Shown here: positions 1 through 13,500 of the stretch, piece after piece
How positions within the stretch are numbered: the stretch's first letter is position 1
Layout: each line of letters starts with the position of its first letter
Source of the DNA: Saxidomus purpurata
Lineage: Eukaryota > Mollusca > Bivalvia > Venerida > Veneridae
Assembly: GCA_022818135.1 (NCBI GenBank)
Contig: JAFMSR010000018.1
Span: 19,210,595-19,274,594 of the forward strand
Direction: 5' to 3'
DNA: 64,000 nt
The notes under the pieces: model-generated
The model's database searches: none
What the model was told of the DNA's origin: nothing
Seen by the model: only the letters and a program-made list of their open reading frames with translations
Made by a program: the position numbers and the translations under genes

Positions 1-17
1 GTCTCACAATCAGAATC
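1..17 (+). CDS. Possible tail of the preceding LRRK1 COR exon
   Basis: The first 17 bases are followed by GTATGT, a good donor. Read in frame 1 they give VSQSE plus two bases, which is the phase needed to join the exon at 1791 (completing a Ser codon before LFFPCQLP). The fit in phase and position is suggestive, but five codons are too few to prove it. Confidence 0.35.
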
Positions 18-390
18 GTATGTACTGAGTTTAGTAAATATGAATATATGATACGTATAGTTATAATGGTGTACCATAATTATGTTAAGTACCATCTCTC
101 TACCTTGTGTAAATTTCAGGTGTTTTCTTCGATATTGAAACCTATAAGAAGTCAAACTCAAAAAGACTATTTGTTTTGACTGAAAAATGTTTGCACTTGG
201 TGTTTTCTTGGCCTAATATTCAAAGAAATTGAATATCCAAAATAACAGTGGTGTTTGTCGTTGGATGTAAACTAGGGAAAGTGAAATTTGTCATCGTAAT
301 ACATTTTTTGACAGCACATTATTTATAACCAAAGTAGTGCAAGTTGCAAAATACACCTAAATGATGTTTTGATTGTTTAGGTTTATTTTT

Positions 391-1405
391 AGCTTGACTA
401 TTTGGAGAATATGGAGAGCTATTACAGTCACTTGTGCGTCGGCGTCGGCGTTGCTTCTTTGGTTAAAGTTTTGCCTGCTAAGTACTATCATGCACATATC
501 TCAGTAACCACTTATGATATTGACTTGAAACTTTGTTCATGTCTTTAGGGGTGTCATACAATCAAGGCAGATAACTCTTGAAAAAATTTAGTACAAATTA
601 TGGCCCTTGTTTGACTTTGAAAATTTGGTTAAAGTTTTGCCTGCTAGGTACTATCATGCACATATCTCAGTAACCACTTATGATATTGACTTGAAACTTT
701 GTTAATGTCTCTAGGGGTGTCACACAGTCAAGTCAGATAACTCTTGTATGAATTTAGAACAAATTATGGCCCTTGTTTGACTTTGAAAATTTGGTTAAAG
801 TTTTGCCTGCTAGGTACTATCATGCACATATCTCAGTAACCACTTATGATATTGACTTGAAACTTTTTTAATGTCTTAAGAGGTGTCACACAGTCAAGAC
901 AGATAACTCTTGTTTAAATTTACTGTGAATATTGCCCTTGTTTGACTTTGAAAATTTGGTTAAAGTTTTGCATGCAAGGTACTATCATGCACATATCTCA
1001 GTAACCACTTATGATATTGACTTGAAACTTTTTTAATGTCTTAAGAGGTGTCACACAGTCAAGACAGATAACTCTTGTTTAAATTTACTGTGAATATTGC
1101 CCTTGTTTGACTTTTGAATTTGGTTAAAGTTTTGCTGCAGGTATATGAATATCTCAGTAACCACTTATGGTAGTTATATCAAACCTTGCAATAGTGTTCA
1201 GGGTAAATTTTGTATCAAACAATTAATTTACCAAAAATTAAATCTATAGTTATAGATTTTGACTTTTTTTATGATTCAACTTTCCTAGTTTATACTTAAT
1301 AGTTAGCAGAATTTTGTTTTGCTATTATACTGATAAAAGTTTTGTTTTATTAGCAAACACCCACAATAGTCGAGCGTGCTGTCTTATGGACAGCTCTTGC
1401 TATTT
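391..1405 (+). mobile_element. Pearl/Helentron-like element with tandem core repeats (family A)
   Basis: Begins with an imperfect hairpin after TTTTT (AGCTTGACTATTTGGAG...AGAGCT), continues with about four tandem copies of a roughly 165 bp unit (GGTTAAAGTTTTGC, ACCACTTATGATATTGAC, AGATAACTCTTG recur at about 480, 628, 792, 957), then a unique 3' part and a 3' hairpin GCTGTC-TTAT-GGACAGC followed by CTCTTG. Lies in a LRRK1 intron. Confidence 0.7.
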
Positions 1406-1790
1406 TTCTAGCTAATCAAGCCAAGATTTGAGAAAGGCCAGGGAGAAAAATTGATAGGCTAGCCTCAGATCATTTTCGCTAGACTGCGTACTAAAGTTTA
1501 TATTTCTGTTCATATGAGGCAGATGGAACTGTATAGCAATATCTTATTCATTAGGTATATAAATGAAAAGTTTGCAAGTCAGCAAATATTTGCATGTTTT
1601 TGCCACTTATGTGTAAGAAAATTAAAGATGAGTTATGAAATTAACAATTTAGGAGTGAAAAGTTCATCACATTAGCTGAGATTGTTGCAAGGTTTGGACA
1701 TGTTGTACAGTATTTAAATTACACAGTTTTGTTAGATGCAGAATCCTATAGCTGCGTGGAGTTATTAATCATCATGTTTATTTGTTTCAG

Positions 1791-2060
1791 CCTGTTTTTC
1801 CCTTGTCAACTGCCGATGGAACCACCAATTATAGAGTCAGCTGATGACAAAACTGGTGCAAAGACTTTGAGAAGATTGTACCGGATGTTTGACTGTCCGA
1901 GCGGGTTCTGGATGAGACTCGTTACACGCATGATGACGCGGGTTGAACAGTTCTCCAAGAAGGAGTGGCATTTCAGGCCAATTTTGACGCATTCGATGCG
2001 TATGATGTCGATGAGGCATGGAAACAGTTTGACAAAGGATACCAAGAGGGGAAGCAGTTT
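1791..2060 (+). CDS. LRRK1: LRRK1 exon: COR domain, contains apparent frameshift
   Basis: Acceptor TTTGTTTCAG, donor GTAAGT. The 5' part reads LFFPCQLPMEPP and then RLYRMFDCPSGFWMRLVTRM in the frame with codons at 1792+3n, typical of the Roco COR domain. The 3' part makes sense only in the frame with codons at 1791+3n (NFDAFDAYDVDEAWKQFDKG), and only this frame joins the next exon in phase 0. That frame has a TGA at 1944-1946, so the switch lies after it, about 1947-2000. One base appears to be missing. Confidence 0.8.
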
Positions 2061-5000
2061 GTAAGTTAAAGTTAGTTAGTTAGTTTAGTTGATACTGATT
2101 TATTTAAGCTCAATTGTGAAGAAAGCTTGAAGCTTACCTAGTCACTCCCGAGTCTTCTTCCTGGAAAAACCAGTACTGGTGTCATATGAGAAGGAACGGT
2201 CGTTATGCCAGAGGGGCTCGAACCAGCAACCTCCAGGATGAGTGGCAGACACCTTGACCTCTACACTACTGCTCACCTTGTAGTAGTTGTTGTTATTTGC
2301 AGCATTTTGTGTTTTATTAATATTTCTGAAATCACAATTAATGAGTTGATGCTTCATTTAGTGCTGATACGGTAGTAAACAGCACTCAAAAATCGATTGC
2401 CTTTGATCAAAGTTGTGTTGATTTCTTTGAAGCTATGGGTTACAGATAAAGGGTGCACGAAAGACATTTTGCCGGGAGTTGATACACGTGAGTCATGATG
2501 ACGGCAGTTTCTGTGTGGAACCGGTTATATTTGCAGGTGAGATTTTGCAGGTGAATCTGTAGCAATGCACTTGACAGAGCTAATATTCTGAAACTTTGGG
2601 GGATAAGACATAAATTGGGAATGAAGCCTTGGGTGCCAATTTCCTAGTACAAGCTGCAAAGTCTATATCTCTAAACTACCAGCAAAATTGTACAGTTGAT
2701 AAAAGCACCTAGGAGATCTAGTGGAGTTAACTTTTACCCAGCAGGCAGCAAGTAATTCTGCCTTTGAGGCAAGTGCAGATCATGATTAGTTTGTACATTT
2801 GTACATCTCATCATGTTCTGCACAGTTTTTTCAATGAGCACTTTGTCGAACAATAAATTGTACTGTCCAAAATGAAAGAGGAACAAGTCTATCTTAAAAA
2901 TTTGGCTTGGTGAGGGTTAAGTGAATGCTATATTATGATTGGAATACCATTAGTCTAAAGCCAGAAACAAACAGGGTGGCCAGCATGCTACCACATGTAA
3001 TATCAAAGTAAATGATACATGTAGTACTAGTTTAAATCTTGTGCTGTTTGAATAGTTGAAAAAAAGACTGGTTCAAGTTACCCTTCATAATGTAATGCAC
3101 AGAATGGTACAGACTTGACTTCTGGCATGTTACTTGTTGTAAAATTCAAATTGAGCCAATTGTTGGAAAACCAGCATTCAGTCTTTGTCGCCTCTGGATA
3201 TTTTTCCATTTGTTCGCTAAACCTAAATAACATTAATACCTTTGTAGATTATAGTTATGATTCACCATGACAACAGAATTATCAACATAAAAAACTTTTA
3301 AGATGGTTTTTCTCTCAGAGGGGCTCAGGTCTTTCTTGTTTCTCTTGAAAGGTTCAGGAAGTAGAGAGAGTTTACAGAATGGTATACTGATCACTGAAGT
3401 GAGTAAAACAGGAAAGTTTGGCATCATAGGTATTATAGCAGATGAAATTGAAGACATTATACAGGATTTTTATCCAGGTATGTATATGTCAATGTCTGAT
3501 GTAATGTAAATGTAGATTCCCTAAAATCTTGATAATATGCTAGTCTGTAAAATACGCCGATCTTGATAATAAAGCACAAGTTTCTTGATTTAGGGTATGT
3601 ATACAGCCAGGAAAACTAGAAGTGGTTCAGGTAACATGTGAAAATCGGGGTTAGGAAGGTGTTGAAAGTACTAACAATTTTCTTCACTTTTCTGGAAAGT
3701 TGTTGATTTGCCTTGTGACTAACTGACTACTAAAGAATAATTCAGGACTGACCAAAATAGATTAGCTAGGGTTACTAGAACTATGTTATTAACTTTTTTT
3801 GAGCTGATCATAATTTAGTAAGTATATTTTTTAATATATTATAGACAGGACTGATATCCTTACATTTTCAGTAATATGTAATGGTAAAGCACATGTTTCA
3901 AGACACTGTTAAATAAACTGTTTGAACTTGGCTATTTGTCCTAAAATTTTGCGTCAATACGTATACAGTATATGTAATATGGCATTGCATTGAATAATTT
4001 AGCGTTTATGTTTTGTCCAATGTATTTTTCAGGGTTACTTGAGCCAGATATGATGACCTTGACTTATCACTTGGAAAGATATGCTCTGTGTTGTTCTTGT
4101 TACCAAGGGCAACCATTGCCAGATGTTGTCAATCATTTCACTATGGAACACTGTGCCAGGCTGCTGGTTAATGGAAGCACTGTAACTTGTCCCAAGGTTT
4201 GTTTTATTCAGTTAAAAGTAGGGATGGCAATGAATACCAAAATTGATATTCGAGTACTCAGTCCTTCCGATTGAGTACTTGAGTACTCGAAAAAAGGTCA
4301 TTCACGTGTTCAAAATATAGCAGTACATACCAGAGTATGCAAGTTCTATACTACAGAGAGTACATTTCACGGTTTTGTCATCACTACACTGCTAAAAATA
4401 TTTCCAAGAAGACGATTTCGACGGAGGCATATTTTAAATTTGACTGATAAGTTGACAGGCAAGTGTACATATTACTGAGATATTCAGAAAATAGACTTTG
4501 AAAGACTGCTACATTTGTATATTCTATATATACGATTTAGGAAAAATGAGTTACATGTCTTGATTTTTTTTCTGGTGAGCCATAAAAATTATCTTTTCTC
4601 CGCACACTTGTTTATAACACCCGCATTTACAGTTTATCTAACAAATGTAAAGGCGACATAGTTTAATTGCTATTATGCACTTAATTTTAACTTCTAAACA
4701 AACTGCCAAAACTACAACCCAATATTTTATGTCTATATTGTTTTGTTAAGATCATAAGCGGCACAGAATGTATGTCAAACTGTCAACTCCTATATTGCAT
4801 TTAGAAACCTACCTAGCGGATTAAACAATAGATTTTTCGCACATCACCGTGTTTTGATAACGATTCCCAATTAGAATAATGAAAAGTTTAGGCTGAAAGT
4901 TGGAGGAACTTAAAAGCAATAATTTATGATTTTAAATCATTTTATGATGTGATTTTTTGCCCCCCCCCCCCCCCATCTTTTTTTCGAGAACTTGAATTCT

Positions 5001-8000
5001 GTTGCTGATCGAGTATTCGGACGTTCGAGCAAGTACTCGAATACTCGAGTACTTGTTGCCATCCCTATTTAAAAGTTAACATGTTTTGTTAACCATATGT
5101 AGTAGTGCTAGTAATGCACTAAATGTTTTGTTTAAGTAAAGTAAAGGTAATACTTGACCTAAGCTAAAATGTCATTTATCAAAAAGAAAAAACTTAGGCT
5201 TATTAGAGTACTGCAAATTTGGTAATTTTCGCATGATGGAAGATTTGTGATTTGAGAGCAATCAGACTTATTCCCGAATTTTCAATATAGGAAAGGAGAT
5301 TTCTCTAACAGTAAATCTATGTGAAATGAAACTTTCGCAAGATTTTTAAATTGGTAAAGTGTGAAATGAAATTTTTGCATGATTGTTACCGTAAATTGGC
5401 TTAGTGTGAAATGGGAAATTCACAAAAACAGCGAAAATTAAATCATTACGAATGTTACCTAATTTACGGTATGTATTCCTAAGGTTTACATGTTTTTGGC
5501 ACATGCCAATATAGTATAAACCTCTGCAGATTTTGGGAGAAAAAAAATTCAGCTATACTCAGGTGCTGCCTTAAACACATCTGCCGTGATTTATTATGCT
5601 ACCCCTTAAAGTAGAAGGGTAATTGCAGGATATAAAATAGGAGTTGTTGATTATTACAGGGTATAAAACAGGAGTTGAGTGACCTTGTACCTGACCTATT
5701 GATGAAAGAGCTACCAGACAAGTACTTTATGGAACTGGATAAACTTGAGTTGTTAGAGACAAAAGAGAATTTCCTGGGTACTGGAGTCACTGGATCAGTG
5801 TTTAAAGGTAGGCTTCATTTTGCCATGCACTCAGGTGAGTGACCCAGGGCAACATCATAGCCCTTTTGTTATTTAGACTGTAGATAACTTTTACTGGCTT
5901 CGTAAAACACTTTAGGTGCAACTCATATTTGTCCATAAGTTCTGGATGAAGACTCCTATTTTAATTATCATTACAGCTTCATGTTCAGTTATTTTTAAAT
6001 GCATTTCATCTTTAGTTAAAATTTCATTGTAAAATTTGTTTTCAGGGAAGTACGATGGTCAGGCTGTTGCAGTAAAGGTGTATCGAAGTGACATACGTAA
6101 CAAGGCAGCAGACGGGCGGTTTGCTTCAGTTAACAGCAACAGTAGCGACAGTGGAACAGCGACTCTGTCAACGCAGGGATCTGTAGGTAGGTCAAATGGA
6201 TCTGATGCATATTTGCTCAATTTGTAAGTCTCGGTGAAAAATCTTCACTGTCCACATATGAAGGATCAGTTAAAGGCTTACAATTGTCTGCTAAAGGAAG
6301 TGCTACAATTGTAGGCTTGCCGCATTGTGATCAGGTTCTGTATGTAATGTATTTGTTTCGTTTTATAAAGTTCTATTCCCCATCATAGCCCTCAAGCATT
6401 TTTATGAGACCCATGGCTTGTCTCCAGTTATGCCTTATAAAAATCAATGTTGATTTCTAAAGTAGAAGATGATTTACTTCGCGAATGTACAAAGGGACAT
6501 AACTGTGTTCTGATTGTATTATTTAGAGGAAAAGAACAAGGGGAAGTCTTGTATTACATTGTATTTGGAGTAAATTACAAACGGATGTAACTGCATTCTG
6601 ATTGTATTACTTAGAGGAAACATACAAAGGAAAGGATTAAATTATTTGGAGTAAATTACAAGGGGAAGTAACTGTGTTATAATTGTATTATTTCACCAGA
6701 AGAAGAGGATATCTATGTGAATATTGAGAAGGCTAGAAGGTCGGAAATAGACATGGATGAGACGGAGAGCATTAAGGTGAGTCAAGATAATTTATCCAGT
6801 GGAGTTTCTAGTACAAACTAAAGTTTTTATATTAAAAGATTTAGGGAAAATGAGAGGGTATTAATTAAATGCAGTTTATACATGTAACTTGTATTAGGGG
6901 TGTCATACAATAAGCAGACTCTGAAAAATTTTTAGTCATAGGCCCGTGCTTTGAAACTTTGTTACAGTCCTGGTATATATGCAAATCTTTGAGAAGACCA
7001 CTTATGTGCTTGAAAGCATGTCTTTAGGGTTTTCTTAAAGGGATAACTCTTGAAAATTTTAAATTACCCTTGTAATGTAAAGGATAAGACATTATCATAT
7101 TGCCTGTGAGGCTGTCATGTTTTAGGGGTGAACAATAAGGAAACTCAAGAATTAAATTAGTTTCCATTTGCAAATTTTTTGTACTATCTGCAATAATTAT
7201 TTTTGTAGAGAATCCTGGACATTGCCTGTCAAGTAGCTTTGTACAGTTATGGTTTACTTGAATGTCTGTGATACTCATTCACATATCTGCTATTGATTGA
7301 CACTTTTAATGTCTTAAGAGGTGTCACACAGTCAAAACAAATAACTCTTGTTTATATAACCTCCTTTGAAAATTTGGTTAAAGTTTTTCCCGCTGGTCTA
7401 AGGAATATTCAGTAACCACTTATGGTACTATTGAATAGGTAATTTTTTATCAAACAATTGTTTACCATTTTGACTTCTTTTCTGATTCAACTTTCCTAGT
7501 TTACTTAATAGTTAGCAGAATTTTTTTTGCTATTATACTGAAAGTTGTTTTTTAGCAAACACCCCCATTGGCCGCCCCCCCCCCCCCCCCCCCCCCCCTT
7601 ATGGCACTCTTGTTATAGGGAAAATGAGAGGGTATTCATTAAATGCAGTTCTGTGCCTGTGCTGTTTTATAAGAAACTTTCCCGGGAGTGCATTGGAGTA
7701 GAGCGTTTGCCTACCTGTAATAGGTTCAGCCTTGATGTGATTTAAAATAGAAAGTTTATAAGTTTCCACTAAAATTTCTTGTTTTAGAGACCTGGACATG
7801 TGTTACGCAGCTGTTTGGAACCTGTTGTTTACCAATCTCGTCTAGGATATGTTAATAATATGTTTATCATCTTTTAGCCATATTCAGGTTGTGCCTATAT
7901 AATGTGTCATGTGCCAAACACAGGTCGTGTGTACCTGGATACATGTGTGGTAGGATAGGAGTGTTTTGTATAGGATCAATTATTATGTTTTCCATGAACA

Positions 8001-10536
8001 ACCATCTTAAGCTTGTTGTTGTTTTGTAGGCTTTGAGGGCAACAATAAAAGAGATGCGACAAGAAGTAGCTATAACAAGTCGACTGCATCATCCATGTAT
8101 TATCTCCCTTGTCGGCCTGGCATTCAGGTAAAATTTCAGAATTATACCATAGTAATAGTGGAACTAAGTCCAAGTTGATTGACTGCTTTTCATGAAGAGA
8201 AGAAATATGGTCGTGTAAAGTTGTTCTAGAATTTTGATACTTGCATGTCTCGTATCTCAAGGGCCTGAAAGTGTCAGATCTTTGTCTCTTTCTTGAGAGT
8301 GGCTGAGTTTACCCGATTACGAGGGTTTACTATCATTACAACTCAGCCCCCTGAAGAGCATTAGTCATAGTTCTTTTGGCCCTTGGAAGGTTATTTAATT
8401 ACATTCATCACAATATCGATTTATAGAATTGGTGGTTAAAAGGCAAAACACTGTTTACATTGTCAACCTTGTGATAGGGAGAAATAAAATGTTGACAAAA
8501 TGATGATTTACCTTCAGTCTGAAGAAAATTGGATCGCTAGATGATGATATCGTAGACATTGGATAACCATACAGAATTCAAGTGGCCAGTTGCTGCCGGT
8601 GGTTGGATACACCCGGCACTGCTCTAAATAAGTTCAAGTAACTTTTAAGTATAAGTATTTTTAGAAAGTTGAACATGACATTTAAAAATCTTGTTTTCAG
8701 GCCTAAACTAATGATGGCATTAGAGTTAGCTCCCCTTGGCAGTTTACGGACAATCCTAGATAAAGAGACACAAGGTCACCCAGTGTTCAACAGATACAGG
8801 AATAAAGATGAACTGTTTCCTCCGCTGTTTGAAAAGGAGCTTATATTCAAGTTTGTTTATCAGGTTTGTAAGTGGAGAAATATGGGTCTCTACACGCTTG
8901 TCTCCCTTTTTGTTTGATATTTCAATACCTGTAGTTATTCTAGGAATTTAAGACCAAACATTTTAGAGCCAACTGGCACATTTTATGAAAAGGTCTTGGG
9001 TCTGGAAAAAATGACCATTTTGATATAAAGACCACTTTCATCTGGTCCTTATGGTGGTCTTACTTACAGGAACTTTACTGTAGTATATACCAGAAAGCAC
9101 ATCAGATTTTCAGGATTTTTTTACTTAACATTGAAAGGGGTGTGTCTTATAAATGAATGTGTCTTATATGTGGCTATATACATTTTTAAAGAAATGTGTA
9201 AGCTATCCCGCTGACAATGGTGTTAAAGCATTTGCATCACACCTTGGTTAGAGATTTGCATGTACGGGTCCTTGTCCAAAAGTGATGCAAATATTAGATT
9301 GAACATTCACTTTCACTGACAAGGGTCAGTTAGCAGGATCATAGCATCAAGTCAGTTCTTGCATGAATTTTTTCAAAAAAATGCCCCTTTTTGACTCTGA
9401 AGAATCTGGCTTAAGTTTTGCATGCAAGTTGCTTTCTCCAAAAGGTAATGCAGATATCCAGCTAAGGCTTTCCACATGTCATCAACGTCAGTAAACAAGA
9501 TTATTGTATCAAGCCTCTTGTATGAAATTTGACAACAGTTTGCTCCATCTCAATTTAGTTTAGTTTATACTAATTTATTTAAGCTCGATTGTGAAGAAAG
9601 CTTGCAGCTTATCAAGTCACTCTCGAGTCCACTTCCTCGAAAAACCAGTACTGGTGTCATATGAGGAGGTACAGTCGTGACCCCAGTGGGGCTCGAACCC
9701 GCAACCTCTGGGATGCGGGGCCGACACCTTAACCTCTATACCACTGCTCCTCTCATCTTAAAGTCACTTTTAAAGATGTTGTTCACCTTTTGCCATATGC
9801 AACAGATTCTGATTCAAGACTACAGTAACAGACGAGGGTTGACCGCAAAACTGCAGTAACTTATATGAAATAAAGAAGGACTTACAACAGATTTGCGGTC
9901 AACCCTCGTACCGCACCACGTATACCACAACTAAATAATATGATGATCGTGGTGTATATAAGAAACCTTTATTTATGATTTAGATTGCAAAAGGACTGGA
10001 ATACCTTCATGCCAATGCCATTATCTACAAAGATCTCAAGTCGGACAACATTCTCACTATGTCACTGGACCTGGCTGCCCACGTAAACCTTAAACTGTCC
10101 GACTATGGGATATCAAAATACAACTGGAGTGGAAGATCTGTTGGTTTAGTGGGTACCCCAGGATATCAAGCCCCAGAAATACTTGATGGGAAATCATATG
10201 ATGAAAAGGTAAGGCGTTTTGAGAGTGTGACTCTTGTTCCGTATTATTTTGTTTTATTTACCTTGAATTATACCACTAAATTCCTTACTTAGTTGAGAAA
10301 GGTAAAACATGTTCCAGTTTTCTGAGCCACAAGTTTTGGGTAGATTACTTGGGTCAGTAATTGATCATTGTCTGTTCTGATTATAATTACACTGCACGCA
10401 AGAAATCAGAATGGTGATTTTTGGGGTTTCATCCCATTTTACAGCAGGGAGGTCACATGGTTGGTATATATGAGGGAAAACCAAAAGGGAAACTTGTGTG
10501 AAAAGGCCCCAACCAAAACAAGCCCCCCCAAAGCCG

Positions 10537-10578
<42 letters not shown>

Positions 10579-13500
10579 AACAAAAACCGATTATATAAAT
10601 TCATGTTCTCAGAAATTAATTGTTATAAAGTACATTGTAAGTACGAATGTTTGTCATTGTTTATCAAGACTTAAATGTGTAGCAAAGTAGGACATACAAT
10701 GTATTCCCAGAAGAAGTTGATGGGAGACTGGTATCACTTAGCCTTTTCAGGTTCAGAACACCCTCCAGGTATGTTAAAAAATTCACACCCAAATACCAGA
10801 TGTACTTGGTATCAATACAGTGAGATACAGCTCAGAAGCAGCTTATTTATATTGGAAGGCAATAATTACTTTTTAGCTCACCTGGCACAAAGTGCCAGAG
10901 TGAGCTATTAGAATCGCGTTCTGTCCGGGGTCCATCGTACGTCCGTCCGTCCGCCCACTATTCCTTCAAACAACATCTCCTCTGAAACCACTTGGCCAAT
11001 GTTGATGAAACTTTGCAGGGATGTTCCTTGCATGAAGCTCTATCAAAGTAGTACAAAGAATACCATTCCATGCAGAACTCGGGTTGTCAAAATTGACCCC
11101 GCATGGGTGGTCACTTAGTTTTGCATAGGCTTGTATAGGAAAAACTTTAAAAATCTTCTTCTCTGAAACCACAAGGTCTAGAGCTTAGATATTTGGCATG
11201 TAGCATTTGCTAGTGGACTCATACCAAAATTGTTCAAATTATGACTCTCGGGTCAAAATTGACCCCGTGCGGGTGGTCACTTAGTTTTGCATAGGCTTAT
11301 ATAGGAAAAACTTTAAAAATCTTCTTCTCTGAAACCACAAGGCCAAGAGCTTAGATATTTGGCATATAGCATTGTCTAGTGGACTTGTACCATGAGTTTT
11401 AATTTATGAGCCCTGGTTCAAAATTGACCCTGCCCTTGGGGTCACTTGGTTTTACATAGGCTTATATAGGAAAAAATTAAAAAATCTTCTCCTCTGAAAC
11501 CACAAGGCCTAGAGCTTAGATATTTAGCATGTGACATTGTCTAGTGGACCTCTACCAAGATTGTTCAAATCATGACCCCTTGGTCAAAAGGGAAAGCACT
11601 TGATTTCACATTGGCTTATATAGGGAAAACACAAGGCCGACAGGCAGATAATAGATATTTTAAATGTTACTTAGCATTGTGTAGTGGACCTCTACAAATT
11701 ATGTTAGAATCATGACCCCTTTTATTATAGCAAATGGTAGTCACGTGAGCGATATAGGGCCATCATGGCCCTCTTGTTTATGTAAGTTAGGTAATATTTG
11801 TGATGATTTTCATTTTCTGTACCTTTTTTGACTTGACTTTTTCGAAGAAAAGGGGAGCTATTCTACTTGGCTTGGCGTAGGCATTGGTGTCACACCTTGG
11901 TTAAGTTTTTCATACCACCCCACTTTATTTCAAAACCATTAGAGGTATTACTTTGAAACTTTGTTTACCATCATAACCTTCATGGACAGACAAGATTACA
12001 TAACTCTGTCAAGGTTTTTGTCACAGTTATGGTCATTTTTTTACTTAGAAAAAACATTGAATATGCATTAAATTTGGGTAAATCCACTTATTGACTTAAC
12101 CCTTTGAGATATGGCTTTGAAACTTTGAAATCATTACACCCATCTGTAGGTAAGAGAAGATAACTTTTTCAAGGATTTTTAGCTCGTCTGGCACAAAGTG
12201 CCAGAGTGAGCTATTAGGATCACCCAGTGTCTGGGGTCCGTCATCCGTCCGTCCCGTCAGTCCGTCCACCATTTCCTTCAAACAACATCTCCTCTGAAAC
12301 CACTGGGCCAATGTTGATGAGACTTTGCAGGAATGTTCATTGCATGAAGCTCTACCAAATTTGTTCAAAGAATTCCATTCCATGCAGAACTCTGGTTGCT
12401 ATGGCAACAAATAGGAAAAACTTTAAAAATCTTATTCTCTGAGCCCACAAGGCCTAGAGCTTAGATATTTGCCATGTATCATTGTCTAGTGGACCTCTAC
12501 CAAGATTGTTCAAATTATGACCCCCGGGTCAAAATTGACCCCGCATGGGTGGTCACTTAGTTTTGCATAGGCTTGTATAGGAAAAACTTTAAAAATCTTC
12601 TTTTCTAAAACCACAAGGCCTAGAGCTTAGATATTTGGCATGTAGCATTGTCTATTGGACCTCTACCAAGATTGTTCAAATTATGACCCCCCGGATCAAA
12701 ATTGACCCCGCACGGGGGTCACTTAGTTTTACATAGGCTTATATAGGAAAACTTTAAAAATCTTCTTCTCTGAAACCACAAGGCCTAGATCTTGTATATT
12801 TGGCATGTAGCATTGGCTAGTGGACCTCTACCAAGATTGTTAAAATAATGACTCCCGGGTCAAAATTGACCCTGCCCGGGTGGTCACTTGGTTTTACATA
12901 GACTTATGGAGGAAAAACTTTAAAAATCTTCTTCTCTGAAACCACAAGGCCTAGAGCTTAGATATTTAGCATGACGCATTGTCCAGTGGAACTCTACCAA
13001 GATTGTTCAAATAATGAACCCCTTGTTAAAAATTACCCCTTCCCGGGAGGGTGGGAAGTCACTTGATTTCACATAGGCTTTTATAGGGAAAACTTAAAAA
13101 AAAACCACAAGGCCAACAGGCAGATAATAGATATTTGAAATGTTACTTAGCATTGTGAAGTGGGCCTCTACAAATTATGTTAGAATCATGACCACTTTTA
13201 TTATAGCCAATGGTAGTCAGGTGAGTGATTTAGGGCCATCATGGCCTTCTTGTTTTTAAAAATAAGGCCCTTTATCATCTTAGAATCTTTTTCGCACCAG
13301 TCTACTTTCTGACTAAACTATTTGAGACATTACTTTGAAAGTTGGAATACTTGTTTACCATCATGATCCCCAAACATAGGCAGGAGAGAGTTACTCTGTC
13401 AAGGATTTCATTTGAACTATGGCCCTTTTTGACTAGAAACTCATTTAAAATTTTGATTCTTATCCACTTGTTGACTTAACCATTTGAGATATTACTTTGA

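Noticed and set aside
9677..9859. Peptide containing VGLEPATSGMRG
   Set aside because: A translation of the SINE tRNA head, a common false protein in databases.
10365..10604. Poly-Gly / poly-Pro open frames
   Set aside because: Produced by the 40-C run.
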